Positions 8,347-16,941 of a stretch of 27,219 nt of DNA are shown piece after piece (the stretch's first letter is position 1; each line of letters opens with the position of its first letter). The stretch is taken from contig JAQGDQ010001740.1 of assembly GCA_030141605.1 (NCBI GenBank), forward strand, positions 1-27,219, written 5' to 3'. The notes under the pieces were generated by a model. It made no database searches and had not been told where the DNA came from. It saw nothing but the letters and a program-made list of their open reading frames with translations. The stretch comes from Tubiluchus corallicola (Eukaryota; Priapulida; Priapulimorpha; Priapulimorphida; Tubiluchidae). Both the position numbers and the translations under genes were made by a program.

Positions 8347-8766
8347 GCTCGCAAATATCCCACAATCTCAGAACATTAGTAAAACTTACACCTCTCGTGA
8401 CAAAAACCTGCTAGATGCTTTCACTGAGTTAGTTTGTGATTCGTTTTTGCAAACTTTAGTATAAAATATTAAACTTTGCATAACAGAACAAATCTGTGGA
8501 CATCAAATTTTTTGTTTCTAGTCACTTTTAGATTATACAGGTTGTTTTGTGTAAACTAATGCTATTTGATTTTAGTTGTTCTTTTATATTATTTTGAGGT
8601 ACGAAATCCGTGATTTATTAGTATATAAAATTCTGATGAATGTAACAGCTATTTTAACTTACAAAGTAACTTAAGTTTACAAAGTAAACTTACTATGTAA
8701 CTTACAAAGTTTTTTTAACCATACACTGCAAATAGAGGGTCACTGTATGTATATTATGTAAATATT
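8347..8766. other. AT-rich intron sequence
   Basis: Nothing beyond short imperfect repeats of AACTTACAAAGT near 8655-8710. Confidence 0.5.
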
Positions 8767-8777
8767 TGTACATGTGT
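8767..8777. repeat. Target-site duplication, left (SINE)
   Basis: TGTACATGTGT, identical to 9334-9344. The two copies bracket the 5S-headed element exactly. Confidence 0.85.
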
Positions 8778-9333
8778 TGTTGGCATCCTTCTGTCTCGGA
8801 AGACAATGGAGTGTGCGCCAAGAGAGTCAGTTATTGATCACATTGATGGAGCTGCAGCGTCAACTGTGGCTGAGCAATCCGATCCTTGAACCACTGGAGT
8901 GGCCTCTCCAGGGCACACCCCTGGGCAAGGTGTATGGAGATCCTGAGTTGCCCAGACAACAGGAACCCCCTCTCTTCCTCCCTGGTGTAGTCCAAAGGAA
9001 AGCGGAGCGATACGTTTAACACCAAGTTGGCTGCAGGAGCTGTCGGAGTCAGTGAGCATGCTGCACTGGTCTCCCTTTGGGCGGATTCCACTCCTGATTT
9101 GGAAGGTTTTCTTACACATGGCCGTTGGGTCACTTGACCTCCTCCGCCCTCTAGCCATTGGCTGCTTGTGCAGCTCCTCCGCATAGTGTCGAGATACATA
9201 GTGGGCATCCCGCAAGCTTACAGCACCTGGTATTTCTATGCGGTCACCAATCTAAGTGCTAACCAGGCTCTACGTTGCTTAACTTCGGTGATCAGATGAG
9301 AACCGGTGTTTTCAACGTGATAACGCTGTAGAC
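8778..9333 (-). mobile_element. 5S rRNA-headed SINE (SINE3-like), 556 bp
   Basis: The element reads on the minus strand. It begins exactly at the 5' end of a 120-nt 5S rRNA-like head (9333-9214), continues without a T-run terminator into a body of about 436 bp, and ends ...GGATGCCAACA next to the target duplication. Perfect 11-bp target-site duplications (TGTACATGTGT) flank it on both sides, which fits target-primed reverse transcription of a Pol III transcript. The body is clearly more GC-rich than its surroundings. Open frames inside it on both strands are by-products of this composition. It lies in the TLS1 intron, antisense to the gene. Confidence 0.8.
9214..9333 (-). ncRNA. 5S rRNA-like head of SINE
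   Basis: A full-length 120-nt 5S-like sequence on the minus strand. It has the box A region (AAGTTAAGCAACGTAG), the box C region (GGTTAGCACTTAGATTGGTG followed by ACCGC) and the 3' end GGTGCTGTAAGCTT, which pairs with the 5' end GTCTACAGC. Several substitutions hit normally conserved positions (for example ATAGAAATACC for CTGGGAATACC). Together with the missing terminator this argues for a retroposed 5S-derived promoter rather than a working rRNA gene. Confidence 0.75.
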
Positions 9334-9344
9334 TGTACATGTGT
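9334..9344. repeat. Target-site duplication, right (SINE)
   Basis: TGTACATGTGT, a perfect match to 8767-8777. Confidence 0.85.
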
Positions 9345-9371
9345 ATAATTCTAAATTTTAGATAAGGAATT

Positions 9372-9410
9372 ATAATAATAATAATAATAACAATAATAAT
9401 AATAATAATT
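9372..9410. repeat. (AAT)n microsatellite
   Basis: About 12 ATA/AAT units with one ACA interruption. Confidence 0.9.
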
Positions 9411-9970
9411 GTGTTGTTTTTGTGCAAAATCTGTCATTTCTGCCATGTGTCCTAGATGAGACAGCTCTGAGTAAATTATACATCAATATAATCTTGTACT
9501 CATATTATATATATATATTAGTGCTATCATCAATAATAACTACAGCTACAGTGCAGTAAGTAGCGCTTTGAATAGATTATTTATTGCATGTAAAGGAAAT
9601 TAAATTTCAAGACTAGTTTTTTAGTGTGTCTGAACTATGTGATGCTTGCAAATTAATCTCTTTATTAGAATTTTAACCAAGAGTTTTGTGAACACTTGAA
9701 ATGTAGAAATGTAGCTGAACTAACTTATTTTTGTTTAGTGTTACGTCTTTGATAAAGAGCCTAGGCGATTTTGATAAACAACAAAATAAAAATAATTTAT
9801 TTTTAAAATTGTATGTTGTAATCAATGAAATTTTTACTTCCCTGAAATCCTTTCACTTGATTTTAGTGTGCATTTTCACGCGTTTTTTCTTTGTAACGTG
9901 TCGGTTTTTTGACAGACTATTTTAACTAATTAAAATTAACTAATTAGTTAAAATTAACTGATTTTTGCAG
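9411..9970. other. Intron sequence with acceptor
   Basis: AT-rich. A (TA)n run lies near 9508-9519. The intron ends in a pyrimidine-poor but usable acceptor, GATTTTTGCAG, after an inverted AACTAATTA/TAATTAGTT stretch near 9925-9950. No gene seen. Confidence 0.5.
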
Positions 9971-10104
9971 AGCCAAGATCATGAACATCGAGGCCACCGA
10001 ATTAGCGAGAAGAAAGATGATACAAGAGAGCAAGAAGAAAAAGGAGAAACCTTCTCAGTTCATACCGACCAATATGGCAGTCAATTTTGTACAGCATAAG
10101 CGAT
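9971..10104 (+). CDS. C9orf78: C9orf78/TLS1 homologue, exon b
   Basis: Acceptor TTTTTGCAG precedes and donor CGAT|GTATGT follows. The entry base completes the Glu codon split from 7698, giving DLGIEAKI, where family members read DLGIDAKI. The exon encodes a Lys/Glu-rich helix and then PTNMAVNFVQHKR, the second hallmark of C9orf78/TLS1 (PTNMAVNYVQHNRF in the human protein). It ends in phase 1; the next exon supplies TT to complete Phe. The gene continues in frame, so this copy looks functional rather than retroposed. The MITE beginning at 10155 is only 51 nt from the donor. Confidence 0.9.
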
Positions 10105-10154
10105 GTATGTATAGATACCATTTTACTTACTTATTTATTTATTTACTTACTATC

Positions 10155-10296
10155 CAGGGATGAGAGTTTTCCTCGGATACACGGAATTCCGAGTTTTTGG
10201 AAGACCAGTAGTGCCATTTTTGTAAATCGCGTGAATTCGTGGAGAAAATTTTTTACGGACTCAGTACATTATTTCACAAGCTGACCGCTAGTTGGG
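10155..10296 (+). mobile_element. hAT-type MITE family C, truncated copy
   Basis: Starts CAGGGATGAGAGTTTTCC and matches 11823-11960 closely through GCTGACCGCTAGTTGG, then diverges. The right terminus is missing. It lies in the TLS1 intron just after exon b. Confidence 0.75.
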
Positions 10297-10816
10297 TTCG
10301 CATTACTAGTTAGTCACGTCTTTAAGCAGAGGGCAGAGATATAATGTATCCTATGGTGGCCAGCATAACCACAAATTATGCTTTAGCTGTTTACTAATGA
10401 AACCTGGTGGTTTCAAAAGTAATTTACGAATTATGGTGGGGGTAATTCTACCCCCCCCGATCGGTTGTAAAAAATCGTGACCCCATAAGGGTTAAGCAAG
10501 TAGTGTGATTGGATAGCCGAGGTTCTCCTGAATAGAACAGTTTTTAATTTGTAATCACTGAGTTATGTCTGTGCTCATACACTAGTAGAAAAGTCTTAGG
10601 TCTGATATTTTGAATGATGCAGTCCTGAACGAGTTGAAAAGATAACATAATAGTATGCTTATGGAGAAAATTGTATTTAAGACAATTTCTGCATTTACAC
10701 GTGTCAATAATCACAACAGCCATCTTGTTTTTGGCTGGAGCATTAGAAGGCCCTACGAACTTCTACAGCCATTGTTGTTGTTCTTGTTGCTGTAATTTTG
10801 TGATTACGTTTTCTAG
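10297..10816. other. Intron sequence
   Basis: Contains a G-run/C-run dyad near 10437-10460 (GGGGGTAATTCTACCCCC). Otherwise nothing recognised. The intron ends in acceptor TACGTTTTCTAG. Confidence 0.5.
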
Positions 10817-10948
10817 TTAACATTGAAGATCAGACGACATTGACAGTCACCAAGAAAGACGAGTCGGCGGCCAAGCTGCGACCGGTTGTCGTGGGCGATG
10901 CAGATGCGCCTGGGTCAGTGAGAGCGGAGGCCGTGCTTCCCATACCAG
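10817..10948 (+). CDS. C9orf78: C9orf78/TLS1 homologue, exon c
   Basis: Acceptor TTTTCTAG|TTAAC; donor CCAG|GTATTA. It reads NIEDQTTLTVTKKDESAAKL, then RPVVVGDADAPGSVR, which aligns with the RPLKVGDTEKPEPER segment of the human protein. The first two bases complete Phe from exon b and the last G is completed by TT of exon d to give Val. The open frame beyond 10948 enters a CT-rich tract and is intronic. Confidence 0.85.
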
Positions 10949-10965
10949 GTATTATACGATCTACG

Positions 10966-11092
10966 CTCTCTCTCTCTGTCTCCCCCTCTTTCTTTCTCTC
11001 TCTCTGTCTCTTTCTCCCCCCCCTCTCTCTCTCTCTCTCTCTCCTCTGTCTCTTTCTCTCTCTTTCTCTCCCCCGTCTTCTCTCTCTCTCTC
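10966..11092. repeat. CT-rich microsatellite beside a splice donor
   Basis: An imperfect (CT)n tract starts 17 nt after the exon c donor on the transcribed sense strand, so the pre-mRNA carries a pyrimidine-rich tract directly downstream of the 5' splice site. Confidence 0.9.
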
Positions 11093-11814
11093 ATGATTAC
11101 ACGATTCGTAAATTCTTTCCGTGTGACGTCATTACAGGCCTGTACATTATCAGCTAATGTTTCCTTGCCATTGTACAAAAAGCCTGTGAAGTCAATGTGC
11201 TTGCAAGCCAAAACCATCCATAAGTCGGCATAGTTGAAACTGCGTTATGATGCTTCAAAGTAGAATGCACCAAAAATTTGGTTAAATGTCAATTTTTGTT
11301 CATTTGTATAAACCAACTCAAAATGTAGAAAGAAAAGATAATTTTCAAAAAACACTAAAAATCTAATTTTATAACTCCTTACCCAGTTTTCTGGATAGAA
11401 ACTAGTTGTGCAATTGTGAAAAAATTCCGATGGTAACTCATGGAAATAGTCGAGTTTCTCTGTTGCCAAGACCAGAGCTTCTTCAGGAAGAGCCATCTAC
11501 TGAATTTAAACATAACTTCAACGTTCTCTTGCAAAGTCCGTAGCAACCAACATTTGCGCGGCTGCTAAGTGTTTTTGTAAAAACACGACAAAAAACAATG
11601 GCTGACTTTAAAAGCGATTTTCTCAAGATTATGTTTTTCAGTGTGCAGCCTGCATCTCAACTTCAACGTGAATTATCTCAGCTTAGAAATAACGTAGAGC
11701 AATGAACTTGGTATCAAAATGATCCTCAAGAAATGGAGATTCAGGATACGTGAATAACTAGAAAAACTTAATTGCCAACTTATGGACGATTTTGCTATGC
11801 AAGCACACAAATCA
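11093..11814. other. Intron sequence
   Basis: A minus-strand open frame at 11245-11496 (MALPEEALVLATEKLDYFHE...) has no recognisable domain. No other feature seen. Confidence 0.4.
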
Positions 11815-11822
11815 TTTACACA

Positions 11823-12283
11823 CAGGGATGAGAATTTTCCGTGAATACTCGGAATTCCGAGTTTTTGGAAAACCAGTAGTGCCATTTTTGTAAATCGTGT
11901 AAATTCGTTGAAAAAATTTTTACGGACCCAGTACATTATTCCACAAGCTGACCGCTAGTTGGCAGGCCGTCACTTTGTTTACATCATGTACATCAGTGTA
12001 ACCACGTGTAGATCTCTATGTATAAAAATATAGAATCAATTGTGTGGAGTTATTTGAGTCAATTGCAGACAGTTTTTATATACTTTTGCATAGGAGCGGC
12101 CAGTACTTAGGCGTTTTGGAAACAATTAGGTATCATGTATCCTTGATAGTTGGGTTTTTTAAATTATGCATGAAACAAGGTAATTGATATTTTAAGTCCA
12201 CTTAGAGGTTCTCTATGGCCTACGCGGTCCCCAAGCCCCCGACCTGTTTCAGAGTTTTTTGCAATTTGTCATTCTCATCCTTG
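11823..12283 (+). mobile_element. hAT-type MITE family C, complete copy with 8-bp TSD
   Basis: The 461-bp element begins CAGGGATGAGAATTTTC and ends GTCATTCTCATCCTTG, so the ends are short terminal inverted repeats (CAGGGATGAGAAT / ATTCTCATCCTTG). It is flanked by a perfect 8-bp duplication TTTACACA (11815-11822 and 12284-12291), the size made by hAT transposases. There is no coding capacity. It is non-autonomous and lies in the last TLS1 intron. Confidence 0.9.
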
Positions 12284-12534
12284 TTTACACAATTGTTTGT
12301 GTAATTTTAAAGTACATTTTAGATGTTAAATTATTTGTAACATTCCTTAATTTGAGTGACTAATTACAAATTTAGCTTTTGCCCCTGAGGTTGTGCTAGT
12401 CATTAGTGAAATGGCACAAAAAGGCAAAGAAGCCAGTTCCAGTGTCTCCATCTATAGTTTGGGAATTTAATTATTGTGTGAAATTTATCAAACTCGCTGT
12501 TAATAGAATCATTATTATTATTATAATAACTGGC
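12284..12534. other. Intron sequence
   Basis: AT-rich, with a short (ATT)n run near 12510-12525. Nothing else seen. Confidence 0.5.
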
Positions 12535-13430
12535 GGACAAGAAAAGGGGCACCTGAAGTAGGTCTCAGAAAAATCGCCTTAAAAATTATGTTACTTTATA
12601 ACAATTTTAAGCATATATTATTTTAAACAACACACCACAAGTAGTTGTCTGGTTCTGCACTATAAATAGCGTATCAGCTCGGATTTTGTAACGTACTATA
12701 CGCCATGCGTGTAGTAGTTTCTAGATTGTTCTTTTGATATTTTTGTAATCGTTCATGATGCAATGGACGATTATTTTCACATTTCAAAGATATCGTATTC
12801 AAATTTTTTTATCTAAAATTCGTAATCCAGCATACTGCTGACACTGTATTTCTGCATATTCTGAGCTCTGGACATTAAAAGCAAATCATAAAGCTGAAAT
12901 CGATGCGTTTCAAAGGCGAAATGACAGGACATTTTAGGTATTAGATGGCCAAAGAAAATATCAAACAAAGATCTATATGAAAAAATAAAAGAAGAACCTT
13001 GGACAAGAAAAATAAAAAGACACTGTTTAAAATGGATTGGGCATGTGCTTAGACTACCTGATGAATTTCCAGTGAAGATAGCTCTTCAACAAGCCATAGA
13101 ACCAGCTAAAAAATTTGCAGGAGGACAAATGTTAACATACTTAGATTTTGCACAGAAAGATTTAAACACTTCAGCATTGATCCTTAGAAATAAATCCACT
13201 TGGGACATTGCAGCGAGCAGGGAGTCCTGGCATAGGGAGGTGAGCAGAATCATGTCCCTGGACGTATGAATCATTGGATGATGATGATGATACTGCTGTC
13301 ACAGAAACATAACAAAAAACATTTAGTTTTTCAGAGAACATGTTATTCTAATTGGTAAAATGTCGTTGACTCACCCTCCAGGACCAAAACCCGCATTTTT
13401 AATCTTATTAACAAGATACAGTAATTTAAA
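12535..13430 (+). repeat. Interspersed repeat family B, copy 2, split by LINE
   Basis: The left end (12535-12619, GGACAAGAAAAGGGGCACCT) and right end (13351-13430, ATTGGTAAAATGTCGTTGAC to ...CAGTAATTTAAA) match copy 1 at 2887-3226, but here they are about 730 bp apart with a LINE fragment between. A third left end begins immediately at 13431, so two copies abut. Confidence 0.6.
12890..13291 (+). pseudogene. Non-LTR retrotransposon (LINE) 3' remnant
   Basis: Encodes the segment after the reverse transcriptase core. Frame 2 gives EIDAFQRR; after a frameshift near 12926, frame 1 gives ILGIRWPKKISNKDLYEK, then KRHCLKWIGHVLRLPDE, the 'W.GH.LR' block. The end reads KSTWDIAASRESWHREVSRI up to the stop at 13267-13269. 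A (GAT)n tail at 13276-13290 is typical of RTE-like LINE 3' ends. The copy is 5'-truncated and frameshifted, so it is dead. It is related to the minus-strand remnant at 15385-15740. Confidence 0.8.
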
Positions 13431-13515
13431 GGACAAGAAAAGGGGTACCTGAAAAAGGTCTCAGAAAAATCGCCTTAAAAATTATATTACTTTATAACAA
13501 TTTTAAGCATATATC
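13431..13515 (+). repeat. Interspersed repeat family B, left-end copy 3
   Basis: GGACAAGAAAAGGGGTACCT through TTTTAAGCATATAT, nearly identical to 12535-12619. It abuts the right end of copy 2. Confidence 0.7.
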
Positions 13516-13534
13516 GCACTCACGTTGAAAGGAA

Positions 13535-13790
13535 TTTTTGTTTGTTTTCATTTTGAATCTCCCGCAATGGTCTCCCACTTATCTCGCAACTGCTTGACAT
13601 TTTCAACCAGAGACTGAATACAGGTGGTCTCGAAATCAATGGTTGCCGCTGGAGACTATCAGTAAATTTGTCTCGTGTATAATTGACAATAGCTTCATCC
13701 ATATGGACGCCATCAACAGGCCCTCGAAAGTTGAGAAGTATTGCTTAAGACCGGAAAGTGTAGCTCGATAAATTGTCTCCATCCAAGCTA
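13535..13790 (-). pseudogene. Decayed coding remnant, possibly transposase-derived
   Basis: On the minus strand one frame reads WMETIYRATLSGLKQYFSTF followed by EGLLMASIW; another reads TIDFETTCIQSLVENVKQLR and then DKWETIAGDSK. Together they look like one frameshifted protein with helical, coiled-coil-like content, reminiscent of the C-terminal parts of TTF-finger/hAT-like transposon proteins. The assignment is from memory of the pattern only. Confidence 0.35.
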
Positions 13791-13971
13791 CAAATTAGAG
13801 CATTAGGCCTGCCTTTACTTCTTCTGTAGCAGACTTAGCTTTTTTTTGTTAATCTTGCCTACAAATTCGTGCACGGGGCGCCATCTGTGGCGGGAATGTA
13901 AAGCTTTAAAGTTGCAACCCATTCACTGCCGACTTGATTGCTTCAAAAGTTTTACAGAGTAATAATAGTTA

Positions 13972-14009
13972 GTAATAATAATAATAATAACATTATTAAT
14001 AATAATAAC
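13972..14009. repeat. (AAT)n microsatellite
   Basis: AATAATAATAATAATAAC... upstream of the last TLS1 exon. Confidence 0.85.
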
Positions 14010-14087
14010 AGAATAATTAAAATCTGGAATGAACTTCCAGAGTGTGGCGGTGTGCTATTGGTTCATCATTTTCCATTTCTTTTACAG

Positions 14088-14185
14088 TTGTGGCAACGGA
14101 CAAACCAGCAAAGAAACGGAACGTGGAGAAGGCAACGGATGACTACCACTTTGAAAAGTTCAAAAAGCAGATGCGACGTTACTGA
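14088..14185 (+). CDS. C9orf78: C9orf78/TLS1 homologue, last exon
   Basis: A strong acceptor (TTTCCATTTCTTTTACAG) is followed by TT, which completes Val from exon c. The exon encodes VATDKPAKKRNVEKATDDYH, then FEKFKKQMRRY and the stop TGA 14183-14185. This matches the invariant C-terminus of the family (KATDDYHYEKFKKMNRRY in the human protein), so the identification of all four exons as one gene is firm. Together they give about 163 C-terminal codons; the N-terminal half is absent from the window. Confidence 0.93.
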
Positions 14186-14212
14186 CGCCATTTTAATGGC
14201 CGTTTAAGTTTT

Positions 14213-14218
14213 AATAAA
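14213..14218 (+). promoter_or_regulatory. PolyA signal of TLS1 homologue
   Basis: AATAAA 28 nt after the stop codon, in TTTTAATAAACTG. This predicts a very short 3' UTR, with cleavage about 14230-14245. Confidence 0.8.
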
Positions 14219-15025
14219 CTGTACAGTTATCGGTCGTTTTATAACATCTGTTTAATTGCAAATCTGCGTTAACCCTTTCACTGCATAGTTGCTATTTAAC
14301 AGGGCCGTATTGAGTTTTGAACATTGGACAATAACTTCTTATGTTGTGTTACCAGAACATGCGCTCATGCACCCACGCATGTGTGCAAACCTTCACAAAT
14401 TAGCACATACATATATTTAGAAATCATTTTTCACAAATGTCATAAAATGACTTTGTCTAATAGGTATCTATGATTGTTTAATTATGAGATTTGGCAGGGT
14501 TTCATAAAAAAGTTTTTGTCACATTTTTGTAAACTTTCAATGCATATTTTTGAGCTGCTACATGTGAACCAACCTTTACAGACCTAATCTTTTAAACTTT
14601 AAGTCGTTGTTGTCACGCCACTGCAAAGTAATTGTTCATTGATAACAACAATTGTTCTTTGATTTTTTTACTATTTTTTTGTAAATACTTGTAAATATAT
14701 GAAATAAGCGAAATAAGAAATATTTACTTTTATTTTTGATTTATTTTTATTGTTTCAAACGAAAATTGTATCTAATTTTATACCGTATGTCTAAATGATC
14801 TTCAGTTTAAAATACTGGGCAAAAACAGAATTCAGATCCAACTAGTTGTCGCATTTGACGTTGCTTAACTTTTGAATTTGTGTGGAGTGTGAAAAGGAAC
14901 TGTTATTAACATTACATCTTTAATTTAGCTGCTGTCTTGCAACAAAAAAAGCTGAATAAAATACATCTACTGAGTCTAAAAGATTTTCTAAAAAATGTTA
15001 ACCTAAATTGAATTGATAATACAGC
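14219..15025. other. Intergenic AT-rich stretch
   Basis: Nothing gene-like was seen between the TLS1 polyA signal and the CT-rich tract. Confidence 0.5.
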
Positions 15026-15360
15026 CTCTCTCTCTCTCTGTTTCTCTCCCTCTTTCTCCCCGTCTCTTTCTCTCTCTCTCTCTCTGTGCCTGTCTCTCTC
15101 TTTCTCTCTCCCTCTCTCTGCCTTTCTCTCTCTCTATCTCTGCCTCTCTTTCTACCCCCCTCTCCCTCCCTCTCTCTCTCTGCCTGTCTCTTGATCTGCC
15201 TCTCTCTTTCTCTCTCTCTCTGTGCCTCTCTCTCTCTCTCTCCCTCTCTCTCTCGCACACACACTTTCTCTCTCTCTTTTTCTCCACCCCACTCTAGCAC
15301 TTGCTCTCTCTCTCTCTCTGTCGATTTGCTCCCATTTTCTGTCTCGCTCACTCACTCTCT
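15026..15360. repeat. Long CT-rich microsatellite
   Basis: About 335 bp of imperfect (CT)n with TGCC, TTTC and CACA interruptions. All long open frames across it are low-complexity artefacts. Confidence 0.95.
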
Positions 15361-15384
15361 AGGTGGGGATAAATTGCAAAATAG

Positions 15385-15740
15385 TCGTCATTATCTCTAG
15401 AGTCGTACGTCATTTGACATGACCCCCTGATCACTTTACTCCAAACTGCCCTGTCACCTGCAACCTCCCATGTCTTTGCATTTTTGATGGTCTAATGGCG
15501 TGTTGATAAGATCTTTTTAGAAGAAATTGATGTAAGTCAGCAGGTGTCCTCCTTGCGGTTTCGTTTTTTCTGCTTTGCCTTTTTTAAAGCAACTTTAATA
15601 GACTGTCATCTCATAACATGTCATATCTATCTTAATCTTTTCCTTTTGATTTTATTGTCCATTCCTCTGCCTTGACTGTATTGTACAGATCCTGGTTTGA
15701 TATTTTCTTTGGCGATTTTATTCCTAAAACGTTTCTCCTA
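15385..15740 (-). pseudogene. Decayed LINE 3' remnant, minus strand
   Basis: Minus-strand frames recover the same protein segments as 12890-13291: RRNVLGIKSPKKISNQDLYN, then GGHLLTYINFF followed by a stop and KDL (compare GGQMLTYLDFAQKDL), then KTWEVAGDRAVWSKVIRGS (compare STWDIAASRESWHREVSRI). There are several stops and frameshifts. It belongs to the same or a sister LINE family and is dead. Confidence 0.7.
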
Positions 15741-16179
15741 TGAAATTGCGAAATAGGTGGAAATTCAGCATGACGATGACAGCACTTGAAGAGTGTTTGT
15801 ACTATGGTATTATAGCGACTATAGTAATTCCAGCGCATGCGTATATAATTACGTAGCCAAAATAAATAAAATAGAAATTAAAACAGGAATTTTAATAAAG
15901 CTTTAATAACAAAATATTATTGCCACGATTAAATATAATAACAGGCTGCTTAAGCTCAGCCCTATACAATTACGTGTGTTAATTTTAATCATAATAATAA
16001 TCATTATTATGTTGATAAGCCTAGTGCATAATGCTGTGTTGAAGTTAGCGCACGGCAATAATTTAACGTGGTAAGCTAACTTGATAGCGTTGGCTTCATT
16101 GATAATTTGATATGAAAGTAATGAAACTTCTATAAAATCAGATTATACGTTACGTAGGTAAAAGCCCAAAATAGTAAAA
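15741..16179. other. Intergenic, upstream of NEDD4-like gene
   Basis: AT-rich, with an isolated GCGCATGCG (NRF1-like) at 15833-15841 and an AATAAT/ATTATT dyad near 15990-16010. No gene recognised. Confidence 0.45.
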
Positions 16180-16317
16180 TGACGTCAGGGTTTCTCCCCA
16201 TATCTGCGTATGACGTCAAATTGTGTAATCCCAGTCTCGTGACTGATTGGCTAATACCCCCGTTTATATGCGCATGCGTGATAACCCCGAGTTCATGGAT
16301 GATGGAGGTTATTTAAC
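16180..16317 (+). promoter_or_regulatory. Probable promoter and 5' UTR of NEDD4-like gene
   Basis: Within 140 bp of the start codon lie two perfect CRE sites TGACGTCA (16180-16187, 16211-16218), an inverted CCAAT box ATTGG (16246-16250) and a perfect palindromic NRF1 site TGCGCATGCG (16269-16278). This combination is typical of CpG-type housekeeping promoters. The transcription start is not determined. An upstream ATG at 16295 opens a 21-codon frame that overlaps the main start out of frame, and an in-frame stop (16300-16302) precedes the main ATG. Confidence 0.65.
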
Positions 16318-16401
16318 ATGTCAGTTCGCAGTAACCCAGCAAATAACAGTATGCCTGTAATTGAATTACACGGTTATAAAGACACCGAAGATCAGAGCGA
16401 G
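16318..16401 (+). CDS. NEDD4-type E3 ubiquitin ligase, exon 1
   Basis: The ATG opens 28 codons (MSVRSNPANNSMPVIELHGY followed by KDTEDQSE) and ends at a strong donor GAG|GTATGT in phase 0. This phase matches exon 2 at 21149, and the joined product EDQSE-NFATVRIKILSG has the usual NEDD4 layout: a short, poorly conserved acidic leader directly before the C2 domain. NEDD4-family enzymes (C2, WW repeats, HECT) ubiquitinate membrane proteins. The open frame beyond 16401 is intron. The leader alone is not recognisable; the call rests on phase, promoter context and exon 2. Confidence 0.65.
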
Positions 16402-16941
16402 GTATGTGCTTTGTTTAAAATTATTTCCCATTTGTATGTTTCTTTTGTTGCCATCAGTGAATTTAATCGTGTATTTATTATCAGTGATAGAAAATTTAAA
16501 GGGCTATCTAGGCACTTGATCAAGGTCTGTTTACCTGTAGTGCCAGGATGTATTGTTGTACCCTATAACACCTTATTAAAATGCTCCCTGTTATTTCGTG
16601 TCCTTTGTAGTTTAGTTATCAACTGGCTGCAGGTACGAAAATCAAAGCAAACATTAATTCATTAAATCCTTTTATAAAATTATTCAATTTTTGATGTCAT
16701 GTCAAAGATCGAAATCAACTAGATTTTTAGGTTGCCCAATATCTTCACACAAAATTGACATTATGCTTGGGATTTTACAAACGTAATATCTTATAAATTT
16801 AACGTAATATAAATTTTTAATATCTTATCTACCTAGCGGTTTCTCTTTCGCTAACGGCACCAGTTAAACAATAAATACTACAAGCCCTGTGGCGACCTTG
16901 GGAATTTTATCTCTAATGATACTCAGCTCTGTTGCTATAGG

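Noticed and set aside
8625-8660. Hammerhead ribozyme core (CTGATGA at about 8634)
   Set aside because: No matching GAAA core segment and no supporting stems follow it.
8774-9215. Open frames of 81-125 codons on both strands
   Set aside because: They lie wholly inside the GC-rich body of the 5S-headed SINE, overlap each other in several frames and show no domain.
9214-9333. Functional 5S rRNA gene
   Set aside because: Conserved positions are changed, there is no T-run terminator after the 3' end, and target duplications show the whole 556-bp unit was retroposed.
14998-15400. Several Arg/Glu-rich or Ser/Leu-rich open frames
   Set aside because: All arise from the CT-rich microsatellite. The same holds for 1835-2274 and 10840-11217 outside the true exon.
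16402-16665. Continuation of the exon 1 open frame to 115 codons
   Set aside because: A strong splice donor at 16402, and the in-phase C2-coding exon at 21149, make the rest intron.
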